This document shows positions 17,544-27,507 of a stretch of DNA of 64,000 bases, one piece after another. Source of the stretch: Streptomyces sp. NBC_00433 (GTDB lineage: Bacteria > Actinomycetota > Actinomycetes > Streptomycetales > Streptomycetaceae); NCBI GenBank assembly GCA_036015235.1, contig CP107926.1, forward strand, positions 1,488,001-1,552,000, written 5' to 3'. How positions within the stretch are numbered: position 1 is the first letter of the stretch; every line of letters starts with the position of its first letter. A model generated the notes under the pieces. That model saw only the letters and a program-made list of their open reading frames with translations, did no database searches and was not told the origin of the DNA. A program made the translations under genes and the position numbers.

Positions 17544-18953
17544 TCATCCCGTCTTCGCGGCGGTTTCGAGATCGCGCTGGAGACCGTCGAGGGCCGATTT
17601 GGCGTTGCCCGACGACATGGCCTGCGTGGTGCGCTTGTTCAGCGCGATCGCCATCGCGTTGTAGTACGGCGGGGCAGGGATCGGGGCGGTGTTGTCGAAC
17701 TGGGTGAGCGTGTCGTGGAAGACGTGCCAGTTCTTCGGCCCGTTGGCGGCATACCTCTCGGCCGTCATCATCGACTTGCGCGGGAACGTGGTGACGTTGC
17801 CGGGGAACAGCAGGTCGAGGTTCTTCGCGGACACCAGGGTCTTCACGAACTCCCAGGCGAGGTCCTTGTTCTTGGAGGACTTGAAGATGCCGTAACCACC
17901 CGCCCCGAACAGGTGTCGCTGAGTCCTCCACTTGGGGAAGTACTGGACGTCGAAGGAGCCCGACGCCATGCCGGCGTTGTGGAGTCCGCCCGCCCAGAAT
18001 CCGCCGCCGATGGCCGTGCCGATCTTGTTGCTGGCGAACAGCCCCTGGAGAGTGTTGCCGCCGCCGATGTCGGGCTTGGGCGACAGGCCTTCCTTTTGCA
18101 GCTGGATCATGTAGTCAAGGGACTCGATGACTGGAGCGGAGTTGGCAGTGGGGTCACCCCAGCGCCAGCCGCCCTTGCGGTGGGCCGCGGCGGGGTCGTT
18201 CGGGTAGAAGGTGTTCCACAGCCAGTCGCCGCCGTCCCACTTGCCCTCCGTGAGAAGGTTGCCGCCGTTGGCGTACATCCAGGACGTCCAACTGCCCCAG
18301 AGCCGGACGACCCAGTCGTAACCCACCGTGTTGCCGCCCCCGGCGGAAACCTTCTTGGCGATGTTGTAGAAGTCGTCCTTGTTCCAGTCGGCGGCAGGCT
18401 GGCCGACGCCGGCGCTTTCGAGCAGGGACGTGCTGTAGAACATGTTGCCCGCGTTGAAGTCCGTCGGCAGTTCGTACAGGTGGCCCTGGTACATCATCGC
18501 CTCGACCAGAGCCGGGTGGACGTCGGCGAAGTACGACTTGAGCTCGGAGGCGTCCCGCTTGACGTAGTCGTCCAGCGGCTCCGCCAGTCCCTTGGCCGCG
18601 AAGAGCTGGAGGCCCTCGGTCGCGACCGAGGCGATGTCGGGGGCGTTGCCGGCGGCAATCTGGGTGAGCAGCTTGCTGAAGAAGTCGTTCCAGTCGGTGC
18701 CCGAGGTGCCGGTGAACTTCACCTTCACGCCCGGGTGCGCCGCCTCGAACGTCGCGGCCGCCTTGCTCAGCTTGTCCGCGGACGACTGGTCCGCGAACAC
18801 CGAGACCTTCAGTACCTTCGATCCGGAGGAGCTGGAAGACCCGGAAGAGCATGCGGAAGCCAGACCGCCGACGCCCGCCACAGCGGCGGTCGCGGCTCCG
18901 GCTCTCAGCAGGCCACGACGGTTCATCGACGACCGGAAGAGTTCAGAGGACAT
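17544..18953 (-). CDS. Oligosaccharide ABC transporter substrate-binding lipoprotein
   Basis: A 469-residue extracellular binding protein of family 1. The N-terminus has a twin-Arg motif (MNRRGLLRAGA) and a lipobox (GLASAC), so Tat export and lipidation are likely. The mature domain shows the usual features (SADKLSKAAATFEAAHPGVKVKFTG; YYNAMAIALNKRTTQAMSSG). ATG at 18953 follows GTGAGGG; the internal ATG before NRRG is an alternative. It presumably binds sucrose or short fructans, since the operon ends with a cytoplasmic GH32. The upstream gene is a LacI regulator on the same strand. Confidence 0.92.
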   Translation of the reverse strand: MSSELFRSSMNRRGLLRAGAATAAVAGVGGLASACSSGSSSSSGSKVLKVSVFADQSSADKLSKAAATFEAAHPGVKVKFTGTSGTDWNDFFSKLLTQIAAGNAPDIASVATEGLQLFAAKGLAEPLDDYVKRDASELKSYFADVHPALVEAMMYQGHLYELPTDFNAGNMFYSTSLLESAGVGQPAADWNKDDFYNIAKKVSAGGGNTVGYDWVVRLWGSWTSWMYANGGNLLTEGKWDGGDWLWNTFYPNDPAAAHRKGGWRWGDPTANSAPVIESLDYMIQLQKEGLSPKPDIGGGNTLQGLFASNKIGTAIGGGFWAGGLHNAGMASGSFDVQYFPKWRTQRHLFGAGGYGIFKSSKNKDLAWEFVKTLVSAKNLDLLFPGNVTTFPRKSMMTAERYAANGPKNWHVFHDTLTQFDNTAPIPAPPYYNAMAIALNKRTTQAMSSGNAKSALDGLQRDLETAAKTG

Positions 18954-18983
18954 GGTTGTGTACCCTCACTGTGTTCGAAGTAC

Positions 18984-19020
18984 AGACAGGAGTGACGACC
19001 GATCGCAGCGGTCGCCTGTC
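18984..19020 (-). promoter_or_regulatory. Possible leader hairpin upstream of the binding-protein gene
   Basis: GACAGG and CGACCG pair with CGGTCG and CCTGTC around a 7-base loop, with a 5-base bulge on one side. The structure lies in the leader of the message, between the LacI gene and the binding-protein start at 18953. Its function is unknown; it could be a second part of the terminator at 19034-19069. Confidence 0.3.
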
Positions 19021-19033
19021 ATCGTGTGAAGTG

Positions 19034-19069
19034 CTTCGCCGTCCCGGGGTCAAGACCGGGGCGGCGAAG
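19034..19069 (-). terminator. Hairpin overlapping the end of the LacI gene
   Basis: CTTCGCCGTCCCGG pairs with CCGGGGCGGCGAAG over 14 bases (one wobble) with an 8-base loop. It includes the last codons and the stop of the LacI gene (19050) and lies before the transporter operon on the same strand. It could separate regulator from operon transcription. Confidence 0.6.
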
Positions 19070-20108
19070 TGACCGATGCCCGCCCCACCAGCGGGCAATG
19101 CAGCATCTCTTGCGTGACGGGGCCTGGTGGGCCGCCCGCCGTTCCGGTGAGCGCGAGCAGCTGGGTGACCGCTCGTTCCCCCATCTCGTAGTGGGGGAGC
19201 TGGACAGTGCTCAGCGCCGGGTAAAGCGCCTCAGCGACCAGCTCCTGGTTGTCGAACCCGATCACCGACAGATCCCCGGGAATGGAAAGCCCCAGTTCGG
19301 CGGCGGCCCGGTAGGCGCCGGCCGCCATGCGGTCGTTGAAACAGAACAGTGCCGTCGGGCGCTGCCCGGTTGTCAGCAGCCGTCGCGCGGCCCGGTATCC
19401 GGCAGCCACGTCGTCGGCTACCGAACCCAGGTGCGCCACTTCCTCGGAGGCGATCAGGGCGGGATCGTAGGGGGCACCGGCCTCGGCCAGCGCCTTGCGA
19501 TAGCCCGCGATGCGACCGTGAAGAGCAGGGATGTCCGCGGTTCCCGTGGTCATGCCGATCCGGCGGTGCCCGTGATCGATCAGTTCGCGCACCGCTGTGT
19601 ATCCGCCCTGCACCTCGTCCGGCACGACGAAACCGACCGCGGGATCGTCGCAGCTGGCGTCCAGGAGTACCGAAGGCGTGGAGCGCAGGCTCTCGGGAAG
19701 GCGTACGACCTGGTGGTACATGGTGGCGTACAGCACCCCGTCGACCTGGCGCTGAAGCAGCATCTCGATGCTGCGACGCTCCAACTGCTCGTCGCCGCCG
19801 GTATTCACCAGAAGGAGGACCACTCCATGGGCCGCTGCGGTCTCCTGAGCGCCGAGAACCATCCGGCTCGCGTTCGGGGTAGTGGCGATCTCGTCGCTGA
19901 TGAAGCCTATGGTGTGTGACCGCTGGGTCCGCAGCCCCCGGGCCAGACCATTCGGGGCGTACCCCAGTTCCTCGGCCACCCGCAGGACACGCTCGCGGGT
20001 CTCCTGACTGGCTCGCTTGCCCTCCACGCGGTTCAGGATGTTCGACACCGTCGCCACCGACACGCCGGCTGCGGCAGCTACGTCCTTGATCCCGATCCGT
20101 CGCGCCAT
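19050..20108 (-). CDS. LacI-family regulator of the oligosaccharide transporter operon
   Basis: A 352-residue repressor, ATG at 20108 (MARRIGIKDVAAAAG), with helix-turn-helix VSVATVSNILN and a sugar-binding domain. It is a paralogue of the protein at 6675-7712, with long identical blocks in the sensor domain. A palindrome at 20137-20154 sits 29 bases upstream of its start, suggesting autoregulation. It lies immediately upstream of, and on the same strand as, the transporter and cytoplasmic GH32 operon, which it probably controls. No second copy of its palindrome was seen before the binding-protein gene, so control may rely on read-through from the LacI promoter. Confidence 0.92.
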   Translation of the reverse strand: MARRIGIKDVAAAAGVSVATVSNILNRVEGKRASQETRERVLRVAEELGYAPNGLARGLRTQRSHTIGFISDEIATTPNASRMVLGAQETAAAHGVVLLLVNTGGDEQLERRSIEMLLQRQVDGVLYATMYHQVVRLPESLRSTPSVLLDASCDDPAVGFVVPDEVQGGYTAVRELIDHGHRRIGMTTGTADIPALHGRIAGYRKALAEAGAPYDPALIASEEVAHLGSVADDVAAGYRAARRLLTTGQRPTALFCFNDRMAAGAYRAAAELGLSIPGDLSVIGFDNQELVAEALYPALSTVQLPHYEMGERAVTQLLALTGTAGGPPGPVTQEMLHCPLVGRASVTSPPRS

Positions 20109-20136
20109 GACCTACCCAAAATGGTGAAAACCAGGT

Positions 20137-20154
20137 TGGCTAATCGTTTAGCCA
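20137..20154. promoter_or_regulatory. LacI-type operator before the LacI gene at 19050
   Basis: TGGCTAATCGTTTAGCCA is palindromic except at one symmetric pair, 18 bp with central CG. It lies between the start codon at 20108 and the TTGACA box at 20191-20196, close to the expected start of transcription. Confidence 0.75.
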
Positions 20155-20167
20155 CTTGCTTGCACAG

Positions 20168-20196
20168 AGACTGCCTCTGACCAAAGTCCCTGTCAA
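20168..20196 (-). promoter_or_regulatory. Putative promoter of the LacI gene at 19050
   Basis: A perfect TTGACA (complement of 20191-20196) is followed after 17 bases by a poor -10, CAGTCT. The block TGTCAATGGCTCGTCA on the plus strand matches 14 of 16 bases of the block upstream of the paralogous LacI gene (7775-7790). Confidence 0.4.
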
Positions 20197-20232
20197 TGGC
20201 TCGTCACGAACTCGTGGCGTCGGCATGACCCG

Positions 20233-20400
20233 TCACCTCCGGTCAGCCCCGACGATCACCGTTTTGACGCCCAGCATCAGGTCCATGCCGCTGCCCTCGC
20301 GAGTGGCGAGGATGGCACCGGCCATGTCGCCGTCCGCGGTCCACGGACTGGGGCCTGGACATGGCGTTGATCTTTTCGGCTGGACGTCGAAGTTCGAGGG
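20233..20400 (-). pseudogene. glpX: Fragment resembling class II fructose-1,6-bisphosphatase
   Basis: Minus-strand codons ending at the stop at 20233 read DGDMAGAILATREGSGMDLM followed by LG, close to the conserved DGDVAGAI-AAREGTGIDLLLGIGG region of GlpX-type bisphosphatase. Only about 30 residues are recognisable: no start, no upstream domain, and the usual GGTPEG is lost. This looks like a relic. GlpX acts in gluconeogenesis on a fructose phosphate, so its presence beside fructan genes may be meaningful or accidental. The stretch 20401-20598 holds nothing else I can recognise. Confidence 0.5.
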
Positions 20401-20598
20401 TGCTGCCGCAGCGGCCCGGTCCGACGCCACGAGGAGCGTGCGCCGTCGGCCGGGCGCGGACCGTGCCCCGCGGCCGCCGTGGCCGCCGGGCCACGGTGCA
20501 TCCGTCGGGCCGCCCGACGCAGGATGCCTGCCCCGGCACGGGACAGGCATCCTGGATTCGCAGTGGCTCGTGCCTCCAACGCCGAAGGCGGCGGAGTC

Positions 20599-20629
20599 GG
20601 GGCAGGGCGCGTGATGGCGGCCCTGCCCC
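20599..20629 (-). terminator. Terminator hairpin of the GH5 gene
   Basis: GGGGCAGGG and CCCTGCCCC form a perfect 9-bp stem with a 13-base loop, starting 11 bases past the GH5 stop codon on the minus strand. Confidence 0.7.
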
Positions 20630-20639
20630 GTAGCCGGGT

Positions 20640-22181
<1,542 letters not shown>

Positions 22182-22260
22182 TCACGGATAGGGGATTGCG
22201 AAAGTGCTCCGCTAGGGTTCGAAGCGAACAGCACACAAACGCACGCAATCGCACACCGAG

Positions 22261-22722
22261 AAACCGGTTCTCACGGACTCCGGGAGGTTCCGGATCCGAG
22301 GCGACAGCCTGGGCGCCGTCCTCTCGGCCGCGAAAGATCGTCTGCGGGACGCGTGCGAACCGCCCCCGACGCTGGGTCTGTTCAGCGACTGGCTCTGTTC
22401 CGTGGTCGGTGGCCCCCGCCAGCTCGCCCGACTCCTGCTCACCCACCCCGAGCACCTGCGGACCAAGGACACCGACCTGCTCGGCCTCCTCGCCGCGGCC
22501 TGCCCCGAGACGACCGCACTCGCGCGACTCACCGGCGAGTTCGCCGCGCTCCTGACCCCGGCCCAGGCCAACAACGACAAGCTCGCCGGGTGGATCGCCG
22601 CGGTCCGCAGCGTCAACCTGCCCCACCTGCACAGCTTCCGCAACGGCCTCGAACTCGACCGCGCCGCCGTCAACGCCGGCCTCACCCTGCCCTGGAGCAA
22701 CGGCGAGGCACCAACCCCGTGA
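22261..22722 (+). pseudogene. ISL3-family transposase C-terminal fragment
   Basis: The frame reads PRQLARLLLTHPEHL, then AACPETTALARLTGEFAALL, WIAAVRSVNLPHLHSFRNGL and AVNAGLTLPWSNGE, typical of the C-terminal third of ISL3 transposases. It stops where TEGVNTK would be expected, and the N-terminal DDE residues are absent. A second, independent ISL3 fragment lies at 52867-53206. Confidence 0.75.
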
Positions 22723-22853
22723 GCCGGTCACCGATCTGACGACCAGTCCGATCTGGCAGTACAAGTTCCCTTCGCTTCTTATGTCGGGAAGAGAAACGCA
22801 GAAGTAACCTCCCGGACTTGATCTTGGGGGACTGGAAAGGGGTCAATCTCCCG

Positions 22854-25800
22854 GTGAGCAAAAAGTTGTACGTCGCAGCTACTACTGCTTGGAGAACACC
22901 CTTGTTCCACCGGTCCAAACGCAGACCCGCCCGCCCCGCGCGGGCGGTCCTCGCCCTCGTTGCCGCGGTCAGCGCCGCCGCCGCCGGGCTGCTCGGCGTC
23001 AACACGCCCCAGGCGCAGGCGGTTCCCGCCTCCCCGGCGCACGGCACCGCCCCGCAGAGGACCACCCAAGCAAAGAGCCCGGGTGACTCCGTCGAGCGGG
23101 TCTGTGGCGCGCCGCAACCCGGGCAGGCCACCTGCTTCGCCATGCGGCGTACCGACACCCAGGACTTCCGCGCCAGGGCGGCCGCGGACGGGCAGCCGGA
23201 CGGGCTCGGCGCCACCGACATCCAGAGCGCGTACAACCTGCCCGCGGACGGCGGTGCCAGCCAGACCGTGGCCATCGTCGACGCCTACGACGACCCCACG
23301 GCCGAATCGGACCTGGCGATCTACCGGGCGCAGTACGGGCTGCCCGCGTGCACCACGGACAACGGGTGCTTCCGGAAGGTCGACCAGCGGGGCGGCACCG
23401 TCTACCCGGAGCCGGAGGAGAGCTGGGCCGGCGAGATATCACTCGACCTCGACATGGTGTCGGCCGCCGCGCCGAACGCGCACATCCTGCTGATCGAGGC
23501 GGACGACCCAGACCCCAAGAACTTGGCCGCCGCCGTCAACCAGGCGGTGGCCATGGGGGCCAAGTTCATCTCCAACTCCTACGGCCTGGACGAGTCCCTG
23601 GTCGACACCGCGCTGTGGGACGCCGCCTACAACCACCCCGGCGTGGCGGTCGTCGCAGCATCCGGTGACGAGAGCTACGGGGTGCAGTTCCCGGCCGCGT
23701 CGCCGTACGTGACGGCGGTCGGCGGGACGTCGCTGGTCCGCGACCCGGGCACCGTCCGCGGCTGGTCGGAATCCGCCTGGAACGGCGGCGGTTCCGGCTG
23801 CTCGACGTCAGAGCCCAAGCCGGACTTCCAGAACGACGGGGGCTGCGCCGGGCGAACGGTGGCCGACGTCTCCGCGGTCGCCGACCCCGAGACCGGGGCG
23901 GCGGTCTTCCAGACGTACGGGAAGATCACCGACAGCGGCTGGGAGATCATCGGCGGCACCAGCGCCGCGACCCCGATCATCGCCGGCGTCTACGCTGTGG
24001 CGGGCGCGCCGGAACCCGACACGTACGCCAACTCCTACCCGTACGTGGCCAACCGCTCCGCGCTCAACGACGTCACCTCCGGCAGCAACGGCGAGTGCCA
24101 GCCCGCCTACCTGTGCAACGCCGGTGCGGGCTACGACGGTCCGACCGGCCTGGGCACGCCCAACGGCCCGGCAGCCTTCAAGAACGGCCCCTACGGGCGG
24201 GTCCACGGCAAGGTCCTTGACGCCGAGAAGGGCACCCCGGTCGCGCTGGCCGAGGTCAGCGCGGGCGGTTCGACCACCTACACCGGAGCCGATGGCACCT
24301 TCAGCCTGACCCTGCCGGCCGGGAAGCAGAGCGTCACGGTCGGCGGCTACGGCTTCCGGACCAAGACCTTCGCCGGGGTGAAGATCGCCGACAAGATCGT
24401 ACTGGAACGGGACTTCGCCCTCACCCCGCTCCCGTCCGCCACGGTCTCGGGCACCGTCAAGGACGGCTCCGGCCACGGGTGGCCGCTCTATGCGCGGATC
24501 ACGGTGGACGGCAAGCCCGGCGCCCCGATCTGGACGGACCCGGTGACCGGCGCCTACCGTGTGACGCTGCCCCAGCAGGCTGCCTACACCCTGCGGGTGA
24601 CCAGCTACTACCAGGGCTACGCGTCGGCTGTCAGCACGGTCGCCGTCGCGGCGGACGACGTCGAAGCGGACTTCGCCCTCGCGGCCGACCCCCGGGTCGG
24701 CGCCGCGCCCGGCTACTCCGTCACGCACGACGGAAGCTTCGAGAGCTTCGAGTCCACCGCGTCGGCCCCCACCGGCTGGGCGGTGCAGAACGCCGGTGGG
24801 ACCACCGGTGGTTGGCAGTTCAACGACCCCAGGTACCGCGGCAACAAGACCGGTGGCGCGGGCGGGTTCGCCATCGCCGACAGCGGATACGGCACGACCG
24901 TGGACACCAGTCTGCTCAGCCCGGTGTACGACTTCTCGCAGGACGGCCACCCCGACCTGTCCTTCGACACGCAGTACATCGGTTCGTTCGCTCAGGAGGC
25001 GTCGGTCGACGTCTCCGCCAACGGCGGAAAGACCTGGACGACCCTGTGGGCGCCCGACCCGGTCTTCGCCGACGTCCCGGGACCGGCGACGATCCGCCTG
25101 GACCTGACCGCGTACGCAGGCAAGCCCAAGGTGCGGCTGCGCTTCCACTTCGCCGGCAGCGACGCCTGGTATTGGCAGATCGACGATGTGCAGGTGGCAG
25201 ACTGGAAGGCGACCCCGCTTCCGGGCGCACTGATCACCGGTCAGGTGACCGACGCCAACACCGGTGAGGGCATTACCGGCTCCGACGTCAAGGACGCGGC
25301 GGGGGACACGGCGATCACCACGGCCACCCCCGAGGACGCCACCACCCCCGACGGCTTCTACTGGCTGTTCTCCCAGGCGGGCAAGCAGCAGGTCACCGCC
25401 GTCCGCAAGCCGTACCAGTCCGCCACCAAGAACGTGAAGGCGGTCGCGGACAGGACGACCCGGGTCCCGGACCTCGCACTGGCGGCCGGCCGGCTGTCCG
25501 TCACCGGCGGCGACATCAGCGCATCGGTGGGCTGGGGCGCTTCCGCGTCCCAGAACCTGCAGGTCACCAACACCGGGGGAGCACCGGTGCACGTGACGCT
25601 GGCTGAGCGTCCGGCACCCGCGGCCAGGCCCACTCCCGGCAGCGGCTGGCAGCCGGCCGCCGACCTGCCCGGCCCGGTCATCGACGGCCTGGCGGAGAGC
25701 TACCAGGGCAAGCTCTACGCCGGGCTCGGCGGAAACGGCGTCGGCCCGTCGCGCAAGCTGATGCGGTACGACCCGGAAACCGGTGCCTGGTCCACCCTGG

Positions 25801-26981
25801 CCAGCGCCCAGGACACCCGCACGTACCCGGCGCACGGCTTCATCGGCGGCAAGCTCTACGTCACCGGCGGATTCGGCACCTCGCACCAGGCGGACCCCAC
25901 CCTGGAGGTCTACGACCCGGCCACCGACACCTGGACGCGGGGCGCGAGCATGCCCACGCCGCTGGCCACCGCGGCCAGCACCGTCCTGGACGGAAAGCTC
26001 TACGTCATCGGAGGGTGCTCCAGCGACTACTCCTGCGGTGAGAACTCGACAGTGAGCGTCTACGACCCGTCAACGGACAGCTGGTCGAGCGCGGCGAACT
26101 ACCCCGTGCCGGTCGCGGCGGGCGCCTGCGCCGGGATCGAGAACCGGATCTACTGCGCCGGCGGCACCGCGAACCCCGCGGTGCCGGGCGGGACGTACGA
26201 CCTGTCGTCGGCCTACTCCTACGACCCGGTGACCGACCGCTGGTCGAAGCTGCCCGACATGCCGCATGCGGTCTGGCGCTCGGCGTACACCTCGGCTGAC
26301 GGCCTGCTGCTGATCAGCGGTGGCCAGTCCAAGGACGCGGTGCTGGACTCCGCGCTCGCCTTCGACCCCCGGACCTCCACATGGTCCAGCCTGCCCCGGA
26401 TGAGCCAGGCCCGTACGGGCGCGGCCGGTGCGCCGGGCTTCTACACGGTCGGCGGCATTGCCGAGGGAGCGTCGGTCCAGACCGTGGAGCTGCTGTCCGG
26501 ATACAACCAGCAGGACGGCGCGGACATCACCTGGATGTCCGCGAGCACCCCGTCGCTGGCGCTCCAGCCGGGCGAGACCGCGCAGGTCACTGTCACGCTG
26601 GACGCCTCGGTGGCCGAGATCGGACAGCCGGGCGCCTATGCCGCCCGGCTCCAGCTGAACAGCGACACGCCCTACCCGCTGGCAGACATCCCGGTCTCCC
26701 TCACCGTGTCCCCGCCGAGCAGCTGGGGCAAGATCACCGGAAAGGTGACGGCGGCGAGCACTGGTCTGCCGCTCGCCGGAGCGACCGTCGAGGTCGACTC
26801 CTGGGTGGCCGACACCACCCTCACCACGGCTGCGGACGGCAGCTACGAACTGTGGCTCGACAAACGCAACAACCCGCTGACCGTGATCGTGGCGAAGGAG
26901 GGCTACAAGCCGGTCGTGGCCACCGTGAAGGTGGTCAAGGGATCGGTGGTCGTCACCGACTTCGCCCTGAAGAAGGCGTAA
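22854..26981 (+). CDS. Secreted S53 (sedolisin-type) protease with Kelch repeats
   Basis: A 1375-residue exported protein. GTG at 22854, preceded by AAAGGGG, is preferred to the TTG at 22818. A signal peptide ends near residue 56 (PQAQA). The S53 catalytic domain has Glu194 and Asp198 (WAGEISLDLD), Asp272 in AASGDESYG and Ser370 in IGGTSAATP. There is no long activation prodomain of the classical kind before it. Then come carboxypeptidase-regulatory-like beta domains (about 445-610), a jelly-roll segment (about 625-785), another regulatory-like domain, Kelch-type repeats (about 930-1220, with YDPxTDxW) and a final regulatory-like domain. It is paralogous to the protease at 53789. The role is probably extracellular protein degradation; substrate unknown. 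Confidence 0.88.
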   Translation: MSKKLYVAATTAWRTPLFHRSKRRPARPARAVLALVAAVSAAAAGLLGVNTPQAQAVPASPAHGTAPQRTTQAKSPGDSVERVCGAPQPGQATCFAMRRTDTQDFRARAAADGQPDGLGATDIQSAYNLPADGGASQTVAIVDAYDDPTAESDLAIYRAQYGLPACTTDNGCFRKVDQRGGTVYPEPEESWAGEISLDLDMVSAAAPNAHILLIEADDPDPKNLAAAVNQAVAMGAKFISNSYGLDESLVDTALWDAAYNHPGVAVVAASGDESYGVQFPAASPYVTAVGGTSLVRDPGTVRGWSESAWNGGGSGCSTSEPKPDFQNDGGCAGRTVADVSAVADPETGAAVFQTYGKITDSGWEIIGGTSAATPIIAGVYAVAGAPEPDTYANSYPYVANRSALNDVTSGSNGECQPAYLCNAGAGYDGPTGLGTPNGPAAFKNGPYGRVHGKVLDAEKGTPVALAEVSAGGSTTYTGADGTFSLTLPAGKQSVTVGGYGFRTKTFAGVKIADKIVLERDFALTPLPSATVSGTVKDGSGHGWPLYARITVDGKPGAPIWTDPVTGAYRVTLPQQAAYTLRVTSYYQGYASAVSTVAVAADDVEADFALAADPRVGAAPGYSVTHDGSFESFESTASAPTGWAVQNAGGTTGGWQFNDPRYRGNKTGGAGGFAIADSGYGTTVDTSLLSPVYDFSQDGHPDLSFDTQYIGSFAQEASVDVSANGGKTWTTLWAPDPVFADVPGPATIRLDLTAYAGKPKVRLRFHFAGSDAWYWQIDDVQVADWKATPLPGALITGQVTDANTGEGITGSDVKDAAGDTAITTATPEDATTPDGFYWLFSQAGKQQVTAVRKPYQSATKNVKAVADRTTRVPDLALAAGRLSVTGGDISASVGWGASASQNLQVTNTGGAPVHVTLAERPAPAARPTPGSGWQPAADLPGPVIDGLAESYQGKLYAGLGGNGVGPSRKLMRYDPETGAWSTLASAQDTRTYPAHGFIGGKLYVTGGFGTSHQADPTLEVYDPATDTWTRGASMPTPLATAASTVLDGKLYVIGGCSSDYSCGENSTVSVYDPSTDSWSSAANYPVPVAAGACAGIENRIYCAGGTANPAVPGGTYDLSSAYSYDPVTDRWSKLPDMPHAVWRSAYTSADGLLLISGGQSKDAVLDSALAFDPRTSTWSSLPRMSQARTGAAGAPGFYTVGGIAEGASVQTVELLSGYNQQDGADITWMSASTPSLALQPGETAQVTVTLDASVAEIGQPGAYAARLQLNSDTPYPLADIPVSLTVSPPSSWGKITGKVTAASTGLPLAGATVEVDSWVADTTLTTAADGSYELWLDKRNNPLTVIVAKEGYKPVVATVKVVKGSVVVTDFALKKA

Positions 26982-26996
26982 GCGAGACGCCACGAC

Positions 26997-27034
26997 CGAC
27001 AGCGCCCGGCCGGGATCCCGGCCGGGCGCTGTCG
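26997..27034. terminator. Strong palindromic terminator after the S53 gene
   Basis: A 38-base perfect palindrome, CGACAGCGCCCGGCCGG and its complement around GATC, begins 15 bases after the stop codon. It is one of the strongest hairpins in the window and would work in both directions. Confidence 0.8.
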
Positions 27035-27037
27035 TAT

Positions 27038-27507
27038 GACAGGAGGAGTTCAAGCGTGATGCCGTCGCACCGGCCCGATCCTCCAGCAAAACGGTCACCG
27101 AGGTGGCCCGAGACCTGGGAGTGAGCCCCGAGGGGCTGCGGAGCTGGGTCAAGCAGGACAGGATCGACCGCGGCGAGGGCGGCCCGGCCCGGCATACGCC
27201 TGGTCGGCGACATCACCTGCCTGCCGACCGAGGAGGGCCGGCTCCACCTCGCCTGCTGGCTGGACCCGGCCACCCGCGAGACCGCCGGCTGCGCGATGGC
27301 CGGCCACCACCGCGCCGACCTGGTCGTCGATGCCCTGCACATGGCCCAAGGACGCGGTCGCCCGGAACCGGACCGGACGCACCGGCCCGTGTGACGACAA
27401 CGCCGCAGCCGAGAGCCTCTGGGCGGTTCTCAAAGCCGAGATCGGCACCCGGACCTGGCCCGACGACCGGGCAGCCGCCCGCACCGAGGTCTTCTCCTTC
27501 ATCGAGA
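27038..27507 (+). pseudogene. IS3-family transposase remnant, 5' side
   Basis: From 27041 the frame reads EEFKRDAVAPARSSSKTVTEVARDLGV, the OrfA helix-turn-helix of IS3 elements. It then jumps to the OrfB integrase core (DITCLPTEEGRLHLACWLDP) and on to DDNAAAESLWAVLKAEIGTR and TEVFSFIE, with several frame changes. Much of OrfB is missing. The IS1182-like element is inserted after FIE; the reading resumes at 29317 as IETFYNRRR. Confidence 0.8.

Noticed and set aside
16998..18995. Plus-strand open frame of 665 codons across the binding-protein gene
   Set aside because: Antisense shadow; composition is low-complexity and it has no ribosome site, while the minus strand encodes a lipoprotein and permeases.
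23808..25886. Minus-strand open frame of 692 codons inside the S53 gene
   Set aside because: Antisense shadow of a long GC-rich gene; no recognisable motif.
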